64,000 nucleotides of DNA from Ryuthela nishihirai (GCA_038380435.1 JAWZYU010000001.1:14736001-14800000); one strand, 5' to 3'; positions 8,882 through 19,837 are shown, counted from the stretch's first letter. Notes: generated by a model not told the origin, from the sequence alone. Numbers and translations are program-made.

Positions 8882-10087
8882 CAGACGGGCTGACCATAAA
8901 GTAAAAACATTAACTCGTTTTTTTAAAAAAAGGATAAAAAAAAAGTCAGCTGCGAAATTTGAAAGCCAAGAGTCAGTAATAAACGAAAGCAGATATAGTT
9001 TTGCAGCAAATTTCGAAAGAAACTTTCTTTCAGTTTAAAAAGTCGAAGGAAATTCTAACCAAGATAAATTTCATCTTCGAAAGAGGTCGATATATACTTC
9101 AGAAGATATGGCAATAGTGTCAACCGCGATTCTTCCAATCCAACCAATGGGTTCTGAGGTCACGTCTCAGCAGTTTACCATCACCAAAGCCGTAATCCGA
9201 TGCCCATTGATTCCTGTCATAGCGGGAACTGTGCATTTGCTTACCCCTCACAGTATGGGATGCAGGAAATCGACACTTCCACACTATCATACTCTAGGAT
9301 TTCCTTTTCCAAAACTCACTTTCTTTTTATTATTTTGCCGTCGGTAGTATACATAGCTCGGAGTTGAGAGCCCTATGACAGTTGCTGGTGACAGCCGTTC
9401 GAATCTCGTGCGCGCACCGTTTGTCATGCAAGTTTCAGATTTTCGGATGGCGACATCTTTCTCATTTCGCCAACCATGTGTAAGGATGACACATCTTTAC
9501 ACGTGGTCGATATCTGGTCATATTTCTGGGTTGCATTTCAATTTTTTGGCATAACAGGTGCAACAGTATATTGCTCGGATATTTTGTTGATAATGATTAA
9601 TGCAAGTGATTTTGGTGGTTGTATATTTACATTTTCTCATCTGCTTCTTTGGATTTATATTCCTGAAGGTTTAAAAGGGATGAATAATACTTTTAAGTGT
9701 TATTAATAAGATAAAAAGGTAAAAAACACTTTAATGATTTTATTTTAATTGTTTAGCACAAAGTCTGATTTGGAATCAAAACATGCATCAGTTTGATTGG
9801 TAACAGGAAATTGTCAAACATTATTCACAATGTTAGATATCGATATTAATTTTTAATTCTCCCATCTAATTATTCTGAAAGAACTGTTAATTTTCAGGGA
9901 CTTTACAAGTTACAGCAATGTGGATTAAATATTTCTTAAAGTTAATAACGATGTAGGAAACATCGTTTAGGGAATTTGACACGTTACGCATAACCTTAAC
10001 AAAAGAAAGCTTATCCATCTATATCGCGCTAAACACCAACGCACCATGTGTGCCCTCGCACAAATCCAACACACTTATCTCACTTTT
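8882..10087. other. No gene recognised
   Basis: Open frames at 9108-9347 and 9476-9706 are short and have no recognisable motif. A GTTCGAATC word near 9400 is an isolated tRNA-B-box-like match without a cloverleaf. The rest is AT-rich. Confidence 0.5.
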
Positions 10088-10152
10088 AACAAGGATTCGA
10101 ACCCAAGTCTTTAATTTCTTCTCAAACATATGAACAACTCGGCTATTGGCAA
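10088..10152 (-). repeat. Isolated tRNA-like segment
   Basis: On the reverse strand, TAGCCGAGTTGTTCA resembles an A box, and GGGTTCGAATCC about 40 bases further on resembles a B box. The anticodon arm between them does not pair well, and neither SINE body follows. It is probably a truncated tRNA-derived SINE head of a third family. Confidence 0.4.
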
Positions 10153-10405
10153 GTTTCAAAGGCAAAAGTATAAAAATTATCAAACAAGAATATGATTACC
10201 TATTAATTTAAACTTTTTACTATTTCACTATATCTATCACATATTTTTTTTTGTTTAGACAGAGTTTGCCTGCCTGTTTGCTTATTGAGAACTCCTAAAC
10301 TATAAGAGCTAGGACCACTAAATTATGTATACAGTTTACTCCGAATTTAACGCAACGTAAAGATTTGGCTCCCAATCTTTCTTCTCCCCCGAAATCTCCA
10401 CCAGT

Positions 10406-10540
10406 TGGATGACTTTGACAAGAGTCTACCATCTGTCCCCTAATAGCTGTTAAGTGGGTTCCCTCACCCCAACATTCTCTAATCCGTTAGAAAAATGTAG
10501 CCCTTTTGTATGCAAAAATGCCGCTTAGAGGTATCTCCCC
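10406..10540 (+). mobile_element. SINE-A copy 5, 3' fragment
   Basis: This matches only the tail-side third of SINE-A: GACTTTGACAAGAGTCTACC, CATCTGTCCCCTAATAGCTG, CCCCAACATTCTCT and ATGCCGCTTAGAGGTA. It is strongly diverged and lacks the tRNA head. Confidence 0.7.
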
Positions 10541-10675
10541 ATACATACATGGGAAGATAAAAAGAACTACGATCAACGGATTCAATAAAAAAGTTTCCTC
10601 TCGTCGTAAGTTAAAGAAAAATCAATGTTTGCTCACTCCTTAAAAATGATTCCCACGTGAAAACGGTGGAGGTTT

Positions 10676-11030
10676 GGGTTGGATTGTTTTACCTTTGAAT
10701 AACACTTTTTGAGGCAAAACTATGGGCTAAATAACAGGTCATAAGGACCACGATTGCTCAGAGAAGGCTGGGGTAATAGTACCCACTGGACAGCTATTAG
10801 GAAACAGATGGAACCTCCAGTCAAAGCCATCCTGTGTGTGCCTCTCCCGCCACGATTTTACCTCCCATCCGACGGATGGGGGCTTCTAATGCCAATACTG
10901 TCTCCTTTTTCGCCGATTAGAGAAGATTAGAGAAGAAAATTATCAACACGGGCACTTTACTGACTCAAACTTGGGAACTTGAGGATTACAAGACAGGCGC
11001 TCTACTGATTGCGCCAACCCCTGACCCAGA
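10676..11030 (-). mobile_element. SINE-A copy 6, diverged
   Basis: Reverse-strand blocks run in order: TTTTACCTTTGAATAACAC, GGGCTAAATAACAGGTCA, CAGCTATTAGGAAACAGATG, CATCCGACGGATGG, a decayed B box (CTCAAACTTGGGA) and CTACTGATTGCGCCAAC. The body is near full length but heavily mutated. No target duplication was found. Confidence 0.75.
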
Positions 11031-11384
11031 TAAAAACTAAAATCACCGAATTCGGTATACAGCTACGTCTCATCGTAAATGAAGGTTTCCCGCTCCACCC
11101 CCCCCCCCCCACTCGAAAAAGATCTCCCGCATGCATAAAATAGCGGGAACAATATCTATTAATCGTTAAGAAGTAGAAACACCAAATTCAGTATACATCT
11201 TGTAATAATTTAAAGAAACATATGGTTTGGCTCCCAAAAATTCTTCTCCCAGTATGAGGAAATTCGTAGAAGCTTCTGATCATCATGGGATGCCTTAATT
11301 TATCTCCCCTTCTTTTTGCCCTTCAGAAACTGGGATGAAATTTTAAGGGGGATGATCATAATGAGTTGTATGTCAAATGGAAGT
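11031..11384. repeat. Low-copy direct repeat, no gene
   Basis: AATTCGGTATACAGCTACG near 11049 and AATTCAGTATACATCTTG near 11187 start similar segments. A related piece, AAATTATGTATACAGTTTAC, lies at 10320. TTTGGCTCCCAA recurs at 10364 and 11227. The two SINE-A pieces at 10.4 and 10.7 kb interrupt this repeat. A run of about 14 C sits near 11098. Confidence 0.55.
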
Positions 11385-11703
11385 TGATATAAGGGAATGA
11401 CATTTACTACGTATATGTTTTAGAAAGATAAAAGCGCGAAAATCTGCTAGTTTGATATAAACCTAGAGTCTCACAAAAATTCTGATGTAAATTTCTGTGT
11501 GTACAAAGGAAACTGCGAAATGCAATATAAGAAGGAAACTGTCAAGAAAATAAAGATTTGCTATCAGTGGTGGCCTTAATTACGATGGAGACATATAATC
11601 ATTTAATGTTACCCAATTTCAAAATTTAATAATTCGTGAATTGTGGATGTGAATGCAAATAAAGAAATCACTGGTATTTGATCTAAATGAGTATATTTGT
11701 AGG
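11385..11703 (-). repeat. Right copy of the inverted duplication (partner at 7182-7520)
   Basis: Reads GATATAAGGGAATGACATTT, AAAATCTGCTAGTTTGATAT, CCTAGAGTCTCACAAAAATT, and ends GAGTATATTTGTAGGAAT. It is the reverse complement of the 7.2-kb copy, with small indels. It is non-coding in both copies. Confidence 0.75.
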
Positions 11704-12040
11704 AATCAGATCACCAGTTGCTTTGAGAATGAGCATTCATAATTGCATTCATAAGTCATAGCTGTTAGAAAGGTAGTTGAAATGAAGAGAACAACAATAT
11801 TTCTACGATGAATGAAATTCCTGAGCAGACAACTCCGGAAATTCCCTGTTTTGACACCCTTATAATAGAGGATGAAGCGTCTTATCTTCATCACGGCGAG
11901 CGAAGTTTCATTAATAAACTTAGCAATTTCAGAGAATCGAGCTGTTTGGCGTAATGAGACAATGCTTCACTAAGAGTGGCAAAGAGCTTCATATCGTAAC
12001 CTCAAGGTAGCGATCGATTCGGATTTAATAGAACAATGCT

Positions 12041-12188
12041 TACCTCTTATATTTTGTGTTGAGGAATCAATCCCCAACATACAGAATACTAATGCAAGCG
12101 CGATGGCTGTTCTGCATCTCCTGGCATCCAATTCGAGTTCTTTTTTTAGCCTGAAAGTCTCCCTCATTCTGTATTCATCGCAACTCAT
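12041..12188 (-). CDS. Candidate host exon: basic N-terminus, hydrophobic segment, splice donor
   Basis: On the reverse strand an ATG at 12188 opens a 49-codon frame running to 12041, where AAGAG|GTAAGC forms a strong splice donor. The peptide has a charged start (RLKKELELDARRCR), then the hydrophobic stretch TAIALALVFCMLGI, then polar DSSTQNIR. This could be a type II signal anchor or uncleaved signal. An in-frame stop lies about 36 bases upstream of the ATG, so the exon is likely first or 5'-most coding. The base at -3 is T, a weak start context. The segment is GC-richer than its surroundings and belongs to none of the repeat families here. I do not recognise the gene. Expression and downstream exons are inference. 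Confidence 0.35.
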
Positions 12189-12692
12189 GGACAGGTTAGA
12201 AGTATGGAAAGTGGAATGTGAACTCTAATACATCGCGGCTTAGAAACTGAAATTTACTTCTACTCTGATTTAGAAAACAATATCTTTAGAAGAGTATTAA
12301 TATTCTCATAGAAGACTTACGTATTTCAACTTGCTTCTATTCTTTGTACAACATCAATAAAAAAGGAATATTTTTGCTACCTGAAAATGATTAATTAATA
12401 ATATTAAACAGAACTTTATGTAAATTTTACACGCAATAATTAAGAGAGAATGTTTTTACTCCCATGCACCACCTTCAAAATGATATTGATTCAGTTAGGG
12501 TCTGAGAGGCTGAGCTTAAAAAAGCTGCTGATTTACCTGAAGAGTATTTGAATAAGTTTAAATTGATTTTATTATTTTGTTCATCGCTTAATAGAATAAA
12601 TAACGATTATTCGATTTTTAAATATTTTATTGAAGAATAATCAATCATGATATATTACAAATATAAATTATTATTTTTTAAATAGTTTTTAC
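12189..12692. other. No gene seen
   Basis: AT-rich flank of the candidate exon. If the exon is real, this is upstream or 5' untranslated sequence. No TATA/initiator pair stands out. Confidence 0.4.
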
Positions 12693-13195
12693 ACCAAATA
12701 TTAGAAAATTTCAATGTTACGCCAATCGGAATCTAATTTCGAAGGTCTATAACTTATAAAATGTAGTTTTAATGGAAATATAAATTAAAGATCACAGTCA
12801 AATCTATTTAAGTCTAGATTTTCAATAATATTATTTCAGCATTTAAAGAGTTTATATTCAGTATTTATATGATTTATAAAAACCTTTTAAAAATTGCCTA
12901 GTATTGAAATAATCATTATGCAAACTTTTGAAAAGTTTATCTATTTTAGTATATGGTTTGAGACAATACTTATTAAGTTTTAATTTCTGAGGTATTTTCT
13001 TATAACGCGTATTACTGTTGTGAAATATTCTATCACAAACTCTTTAAATGCTGAACGAATATTGTTCAAAATCGAGATTTAAATAAAAAGAATTACGACC
13101 TTATTTTATGTCATATTTTCCATTATATGCATGTTTTATAAGTTACAGAACTTCGAAGTTAGATTTCCATTGAAAATCTCTAGTAATTTGATAGG
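12693..13195. mobile_element. MITE-2 copy 1, long inverted arms (about 500 bp)
   Basis: The left arm (about 12700-12852, reading AATCTAATTTCGAAGGTC ... TCAGCATTTAAAGAGTT) is complementary to 13039-13190 (AACTCTTTAAATGCTGAACG ... GAACTTCGAAGTTAGATTTC). The loop is about 185 bp. The same organisation, with the same loop sequence (GAAATAATCATTA, CAATACTTATTA), recurs at 19355-19822. A single arm is present near 16085-16230. No coding region and no clear target duplication. Confidence 0.8.
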
Positions 13196-14624
13196 GCAGC
13201 AGTTCATTAGTTCAGGAGAGTCATTTTAAACTTAAAAAAATTATTATTATTAATTCCTTAACATCTTTGTATAGAATAACATTTCGAATATTATTATGCA
13301 CTTTTACACATAAAGAACATTCTTTTCCAGATTAGGTGACAAACCTAAAAGCAAAAATATGAGATATACACATACAAAATCCGCATGGAGCCATGAGCTA
13401 CGGAGGACACACCAGATTCTGCATTTTCGTTCTATAAACACATCTTTCCCGAGCCACATCTGCTGCATTTGGCCACTGTAGGCCAATTCTAGTAAGGTCC
13501 TGTTTGACATTGCAATTGTATCCTATGTTTCCCTTTCCTGAGGCCTTTAGGCGCACTGTTCGTATTCCTATACTCTAATATGCAGCTATTAATACGGGCA
13601 ACATGGACAAACCAACAGTCTCTCTTTGCAAAATATGCTGCTCAAATGAGGTAGCATATTTTAATCCTTCTAATCTTATCATTACTTACAAAGTCAAACA
13701 AGTTTTCTATTATCTTGTTTACAAAGGGTCCTTGTTTCACACCATAACTAACTCTGGAAAGAACCAAACTATTATACAGCCTAATTTCAGTCTTTAGTTG
13801 TATACACCTATTTCTCTACATTCTTTATAGATTCTTAAAAGTCCCAGCAGCAATCCCTATCCCATTTAACTCATGCTACACATCACCAATATTTGTTACA
13901 TAGCTCCCAAGATAATTAAGCTGAGACACTTACTCAAGGATTCAACTATTCAGATTAATTGAACCACAACCTACATGACCAGTTTTCATCACTTTAGCTT
14001 TCTCTCTGTTTATCACCAAAACTACTGTACTGCCATTCTCATCAACAGCTCTAATTAGAGAACATCTCATCAACATCATTTGCCAACAGGGCGCATAATC
14101 TAAATCAGAAATTTTCAGATCTCTAGATCATTTAAGCCCAAATTCTTCTCCTTGCAGTGAATTTCACATAACATAATCAATGCCGAAATTAAAGAGAAAA
14201 GGAGACAACATGCAACTTTTGTCAAGAATGCAATGCAATGCAATTGCTAAACCAATTGCTAACAGCCTTACCAACTGTTACACATGACTCAGTGTTATTA
14301 TAGAGAGTTTTCATTGTGCTAACCAACTTGTTTGGTATACGATTTCACGATCAACCACAAACTATGACGGTCAACAGAGTCAAAAGTCTTTTTAAAATCT
14401 ATAAAGCTACAGAGGTTGTTAAAAAAGTTCTTGACATTTGTCTGTAGATTTGCACTCATTCCTCTGAAGTTAAAGAGCTATGACTGGTTTGAAAGCTTGT
14501 CTAAACTTGTCATTACGTGTTAAAAACAAAGGCCGTATCATCAGTTCTCTTTCTTCCCTGGTGGTGCGTAAAATTCGGTCTGGGAAATCTGTGCATTGTT
14601 GCTATGGAGCCTACTAAAGACGCT

Positions 14625-16530
14625 GAAGGATTTTACATTTTCACAAGGATGCAGCTTGGGACGACGTGAAAAATATTCATGGAGATTTATCATAAGTATA
14701 TGAGGATCATACCTACTAATATGGCACTGTTACGGAATGGATGAGCAAATTCAGAGGAGGATGGCAGAGCTTCGAAAACCTCCCTCGTGCAGGAAGACCG
14801 AATGAGGCCGTGAACGAGAGAACTATCGCTGCTGTTTGTGAACTGATTAAGGAAAACACACACATCACCATTCAGGTATTAAATGTAGATATCAGTGTAT
14901 CGATTGGCAGTGTGGAAACAATTATTCATCAACATTTAAAGTTCCGAAAGATCTGTGCCAAATGGGTGCCCCACAAACTGACAGAGCAGAAAAAAAAGAG
15001 CTAGAGTCGACTGGTGCAAAGAGATGCTGGCAATGTTTGAACCTAGTGATTCCAAACGATTAACTGGTATTGTCACAGTTGCTGACACATGGTTTTATTA
15101 TTATACAACTCCTCGAAATATCGACAACTACGTTTGGGTTGCGGAAGATGAACCGCGTCCTCAAATCCTCCGATGAGATTTTCGCTCAGGGAAAAGGATG
15201 TTCATAATGTTTTTCAACGCTCAAGGAGTGGTAGCTGTGGATATCTTACGTGAAAAAAATGACTATAAATGACCATTAATACTCTAACATTTTTTTGCCG
15301 AAAATGTTTAAGGAGATGAAGGAGCAGCGTCCAGCAACGGGCATATTAAGGATTCTCACAAAACCAAGTGCTTACAAAACCAGGCAAAGTTACTGCCTAT
15401 CTGGAGAAGAAAAAAATAAAACAGCTGCCACATCCTACATGTTCACCCGATATTACACCATACGATTTTTTGGTTGTTTCCAAAAACTAAAAAGGAACTT
15501 GTTGGGAAGCCTATTTCAAGGATGCAAGACCTTGCAAAATGTATTCATTCAGAGTTTTGAAGTATTTTCCAACAGGAGTACCACCAACCGATGCCTACGT
15601 AATGGGAATGCCTGCCGATTTCAAGACGTGAAGCGGCAGCAGCGCTAATTACATTTTCGTCCGCTTGGCCGTACTATTTGGCGCTGGCGATCCGCTGTTT
15701 TGCTTGTTACTTGCTTCGTAGCAGTGTAGGTTATTACGTTGTTTACCGCTTGCTTCAAAAATAGATTCTGATACGAATTTGTTCGTAAATAATTATTTAC
15801 TATTCTGTCTACTTTCTGCTTTTTTAATTAGAAATCTGAACTATGATGCAGTATTGTGTGATGTTTTGCAGAAGCGAAACTCAGTTTGTATCGAATCTAT
15901 TCCAAAATGGATCTGCAAGACAGGTGGCTGCATTAATATGGCGGCAACGTAACGATGACTACATCAATTTGTCGGCAACGTAACGATGACATGAGTACTT
16001 GGAAAAAAAAATTCTCTGATCACTTTTGAATAAATAATATTTTGTAATCGCAGAAACCTGTACAATATACGGAACTGAGTAACACTGCCCTAACAAAATA
16101 TTAGAGAATTTCTGTGTTATGTGAATGGGAATTTTACTATAAATTTAAGATTATAATTTTATTTATTTAAATCTCGATTTTCAACAACATTCGTCTAGTA
16201 TTTAAAGATTCGTTTTTACGTTTGTACCTCTGAGAAAGATTCTAGTTTATTGTACTTGATTAGCCATCTGTCTGATTCTTTCTTTCTCTCGACTTGTCCT
16301 CGGATTTATCATAAGACTTCGACCAGATCGCTATATGCCTACCATTAGCGTAGGTTAGCTTACCGCGTGTCCTCATGTGCGCGCTTGCTAACACGGAAAT
16401 TCGCGGAAATTCGCAGGCATTCCCATTACGTAGGTACCGCACCAACCTTTCCAGAATTGGCGTAGACGGCTGAAACTTTTCAGAGATGCTGGAGGAGAGT
16501 ACTTTGAAGGAAAGTAAAAGTTTTGTTGAG
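14625..16530 (+). pseudogene. Mariner transposase, frameshifted and interrupted
   Basis: Conserved mariner stretches are visible. YGTVTEWMSKFRGGWQSF is at about 14718-14770 (helix-turn-helix region). PRAGRPNEAV is near 14782. WVPHKLTEQ precedes 15000. DWCKEMLAMFEPSDSKRL is at 15007-15060. The first catalytic region VADTWFYYY, where the family has an acidic residue before TW, is near 15081. EDEPRPQILR is near 15147. SPDITPYDFLV, the region of the third catalytic Asp, is near 15446. IPTGVPPT is near 15567. The C-terminal FQNWRRRLKL and GGEYFEG resume after the MITE at 16448. At least three frameshifts and several stops make it dead. A transposase of this family would cut and paste the element at TA sites. 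Confidence 0.85.
15590..16439. mobile_element. hAT-like MITE (850 bp) inserted in the mariner transposase
   Basis: The ends are inverted repeats sharing CCTACGTAATGGGAATGCCT, at 15594 onward and complementary at about 16410-16433. The 8-bp direct repeat CACCAACC flanks it at 15582-15589 and 16440-16447. Removing the element and one TSD restores the mariner reading PTGVPPT-FQNWRRRL. An 8-bp TSD suggests the hAT superfamily (P-type elements also make 8 bp). Inside, 16085-16230 resembles one arm of MITE-2. No transposase is encoded. Confidence 0.85.
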
Positions 16531-16994
16531 GTTAAGTGAAATGGGTTTTGTACTGCAGATGCATGTCAAAACGTTTGGAAAGGCCCTTTAGTAACCAAAA
16601 GATTCTGACACTCTAAACATTTATCAAAAAATTGCCTCAGTGAAATTATCTTATCAATACTTCCCCTACCACTTCTGAAATCACGCTGTTAATCACGAAT
16701 TATCCGTCAGCCAAATTATTAAATCTATTAGGCACAATAATGCAAAAAACTCTACCCGGCACAGAAAGTAGACTGGTTACCATATATATTTTCAGAAGAA
16801 CAGCTATCAACATTTTTTTTTTTTTAAATAGGGACAATAATAACTCCAGTGAAATCCTTAAGAACACCATTATCACAAAAAATATTCAAAATTACGCTCA
16901 GCTACCTGACACCACAAATGTTAGTGGTGACTTCATCGACCCCTGGGAATTTATGATGTTTCATTCTAGAGATAAATTAAGAAAAAATAAACAA

Positions 16995-17130
16995 ATACCC
17001 CCTCAAGTAACTGCTTGCTACAGAGATCTGACAGGAATCTGTCAATTTATACGCCTTAGTAGGTCTGTGAGGAAGGCGAGACCTCAGCAGAAAAACGACA
17101 CAAACATCCATATCTTACCCGCTGCTCAAT
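16995..17130 (-). mobile_element. SINE-B copy 2, head-truncated
   Basis: Reverse-strand SINE-B body: CCCCCTCAAGTAACTGCTTG, CTGACAGGAATCTGTCAATT, TATACGCCTTAGTAGGTCTG and GACCTCAGCAGAAAAACGAC. It stops near ATATCTTACCCGCTGCTC without the tRNA head. It sits inside the RTE LINE. The short open frame across it is an artefact of the two repeats. Confidence 0.8.
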
Positions 17131-17583
17131 AATTAAAGTGAATTCCGATTCTGATATAGGGCCAACATTAAACCAAGTAATGCACATATTCTCATTAAAT
17201 ACAATGAGAGAAGAACTAACCGCATTGCTTAGAACATCTCTGAAATGGTGAGCGTACCTTGTCACGACAGAATCCTCACCTTCAATAACTTTGTTTATCC
17301 TTCAATCCCTCTGCGTACCTGTCTGTTTCTTTCCACACAAAACTTTAACTATCTGGTACAATTCTCTAGTGTTCTGCTGCATAGCTGCTTCATTTGCTTT
17401 GTCAGCCAAGCTAACAAGCTAAAGGCCCTTACACAGATCTGATTATTAAGCTCTCTGTACGGTTAGGATTAATAGGCTTTTGATTCATATTATTCCTGCA
17501 CTTCTTTCTTTCATTAAAAACCTCCACAGCCTTATCACTCAAAAAATTTTGTCTCCTCTATTTCTTTTTACCCAAAAGAATGG

Positions 17584-17868
17584 AAGTGAGAGTGTCTCAA
17601 TCAGTAGCGCGCTAGACTCGTAATCTGCAGTTACCAGGTTCGAATCCCGCTTTGGCCACCGTCTATTGGAATGGGACGCTAAGCCGTGGTTTCCTCTATA
17701 AGAGAGCCATACCTTTGTTCGTTAAAGAACAGGCTGGATGCCCTTGACTGTAGACTACCATCTGTCTCCTAACAACCGTTCAATAGATCCGTCTACCTTC
17801 TCTGAACACTTGGGTTCCAGGACAACTGGTCATTTAGCCCATAGTATGCACAAAAAAAGCAACTGAAC
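17584..17868 (+). mobile_element. SINE-A copy 7, internally deleted
   Basis: The head reads GTGTCTCAATCAGTAGCGCG with B box GGTTCGAATCCC at 17638. The segment between TTGGCCACCG and CTATTGGAATGGGACGCTAAG lacks about 80 bases of the usual body. The rest, through CCATCTGTCTCCTAACAACC to ATGCACAAAAAAAGCAACTG, is present. Confidence 0.8.
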
Positions 17869-19107
17869 AACGATTTCCCATATATCAGATGTTAAACTAC
17901 TCAATGATGTATATCTTTATTTTCTTTCACAGTTCGTACTGAAAGACAGAAAGGACTTTTGGTCCATACTACACTCTTGGTATTCAGTTCACACTGCGTT
18001 TTATTTTCGCTTGCAATTTTCCAGTCAATATGAATTCTAGTCAACATCGCTGGAGAATATTTCGTCATTTTTCAGTACAGTTTTTTTTTCCCTTTTTTTT
18101 TTACCTTTTCTCTAGATGGCTATTTAAATGCATTCATTTGAATAAATGTGATTTAAAAATACGTTCAGACCATTTATCTTCTCTTCGAATTTCCAAAGTT
18201 GGTTTCCAATCCCGATGGATGCTGAAATAAGATAAATATTGCTTAATGACAACATTGTGCATTAGCGATGTCTGCGACTTAGTGGCAGAAAATCGCCTAA
18301 TCTTCTCCTTCTGGATCGACCTGCATTAAAAGAGAATTTCAAATACTTGCAACAATCGATTTATAATAAGTTTCAGAGTAACTCAGCAACAAGGTTACCG
18401 TGAAATGTTATTGCTCGTGCAGCGTGGTTATCCTCGGGAGCACGAGTCTGTAATCAGTAGCGCGTGATATATTTCTCCCAACTCACAAGTAATAACAGCC
18501 TGAATCTCTTTGTTTTTTCTTATTCGATGCAAATGTTTAGTGCGCAGAGGATCATATTTTTGTACTGTTCCATGGTCTTCTTTCGGAACAGCTGATTCGA
18601 AGAGGAAATTTACAATTTTAGTGCCGTGTAATATGATACGTGCTGAAGGCGAGAAGGAATTTGAAATAATTTATTCAAGATTCCAACGGGCCGAAGTTTA
18701 GGCAACGTGGCTGGTGTTTCAAATAACATCATATGCAAACTACTTTGGATTCAAAGCAGCTGAACAGATGGCGTGCATTATTTGAGAGCTATTTTTCAAC
18801 CTAATAGTAGTTGCTATATTTAAGAAATGATGGCAGTTGTTTACTTGCAGTCTAACCTTTGCGTAACGGAGAACCAAAAATAAACAGAGACTAGTTACTG
18901 TGAGGGATAATTTTCTGAAATTAATTAATAAAACGTGGTTTAGGTAAGTTGCTTGGACTGAAGTTTGCATATAATTTCATTACTAAGACATCTTCACTTT
19001 GTGTGAGCGAATTAGCGATTTCAATTGCCACCATTATAAATCTGCGACTCCATGCTTTGTAGAACTGAATTGTCTTCCGTAAAAGTGGCGTATACAGTTC
19101 TGTGGGT
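17869..19107. other. No gene seen
   Basis: AT-rich sequence with scattered short frames. The frames at 18030-18230 and 18510-18701 have no recognisable motif. No repeat family from elsewhere in the window was identified. Confidence 0.5.
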
Positions 19108-19297
19108 CAGGATGTGGCCGAATGGTAAGTGCGCTTGGTTACTGATCAAAGGGACATCTGTTCGAGCCCCGGCATGGATTTGTAAGGCATGGAGTGTCCT
19201 TCTGCTGAAGTCTGGACTTCCTCATAGACCTTCTCTATGACGTATTAAACTGACAGCTCCTGTCAGACTTCTGTGGAAAGCAGCTGCTCGAGGGCTG
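19108..19297 (+). mobile_element. SINE-B copy 3, full length
   Basis: The head ATGTGGCCGAATGGTAAGTG is an A-box-like start. CTGTTCGAGCCCCGG near 19159 is the B box. The body follows: CTTCTGCTGAAGTCTGG, CTATGACGTATTAAACTGAC, CTCCTGTCAGACTTCTGTGG and AGCAGCTGCTCGAGGG. The head is of the Ser/Leu tRNA type. The 62-codon frame across it is a by-product. Confidence 0.85.
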
Positions 19298-19354
19298 TTA
19301 TTTTTAACTAAGCAATATCGAATACAATAACATATTTTACTTCCAGGAAAGTTC

Positions 19355-19822
19355 TTTAAATTTCACCGCAAATAATTCCATTCATACTGTATTAATTCTC
19401 ATTAACTCCCATGCTGCCATCAATCTGTTGAAATTTCTATTTTCAACACTATTCGTTTAGTATTAAAAGAGTTATCAACGATGGAATACTGTATTTAACA
19501 ACAAATTACCATTTTTTTGTAAAAATCATTCCTAATTGCTTAATACCGAAATAATCATTAAGCAGACTTTTCAAATGTATGCTTATTTTATTAAATGTCT
19601 TGAAATAATACTTATTATTTGTTTTAATTAATATCTGAGGTAAATTCTTTTGACGCATTAATGTTGTGAAATATTGCAGTACCCTTAACTCTTTAAATAC
19701 TTAACGAATATCCTTGAAAATCGAGATCTCAATAGATTTGATTACGATCTATAATTTATAATCAGTCACATTTTCCGATTAAAGGCATATTTTAGAAATT
19801 ATAGAGCTTCGATGTAGATAAC
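19355..19822. mobile_element. MITE-2 copy 2
   Basis: The left arm includes TTTCAACACTATTCGTTTAG and TATTAAAAGAGTT near 19441-19470. The right arm includes AACTCTTTAAATACTTAACG near 19687 and ends TATAGAGCTTCGATGTAGAT near 19820. The loop shares GAAATAATCATTAAGCAGAC and AATAATACTTATTA with copy 1 at 12.7 kb. The arms are more diverged than in copy 1. Confidence 0.75.
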
Positions 19823-19837
19823 CATTAAATAAAAAAA

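Larger units (their letters stand above)
14410..16590 (+). mobile_element. Mariner element (about 1.3 kb) split by an 850-bp MITE
   Basis: The left end AGAGGTTGTTAAAAAAGTTC follows a TA at 14408. The right end near 16557-16590 (ATGTCAAAACGTTTGGAAAG) is an imperfect inverted match and is also followed by TA. Transposase similarity runs on the plus strand from about 14625 to 15589 and resumes at 16448-16530. Without the MITE, the length is about 1.32 kb, the usual size for mariner. It lies inside the minus-strand RTE LINE, between conserved RT blocks that should be nearly adjacent. Confidence 0.8.
13235..17575 (-). mobile_element. RTE-type LINE, decayed, with nested insertions
   Basis: The reverse strand encodes, in order, a non-LTR reverse transcriptase. 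KHHKSPGVDEVTTNI lies near 16950. QRDFRSGRGSIDKIISLR lies near 16690-16630. SFIDFKKTFDSVDR lies near 14410-14365. CMLSPFLFNFGIDYVM lies near 14210-14165. A damaged DLDYA-type catalytic box lies near 14115, and INREKAKVMKTG near 14010. The C-terminal NAADVARERC is near 13435. The 3' end is an (ATA)n tail at 13235-13255, typical of RTE elements. Many stops and frameshifts kill it. Between the FRSGR and FKKTFDS blocks it carries a 2.2-kb mariner insertion, and SINE-B sits at 16995. Confidence 0.8.

Noticed and set aside
9376..9425. GTTCGAATC near 9400 as a tRNA gene
   Set aside because: Only the B-box-like word is present. Neither acceptor nor D arm pairs.
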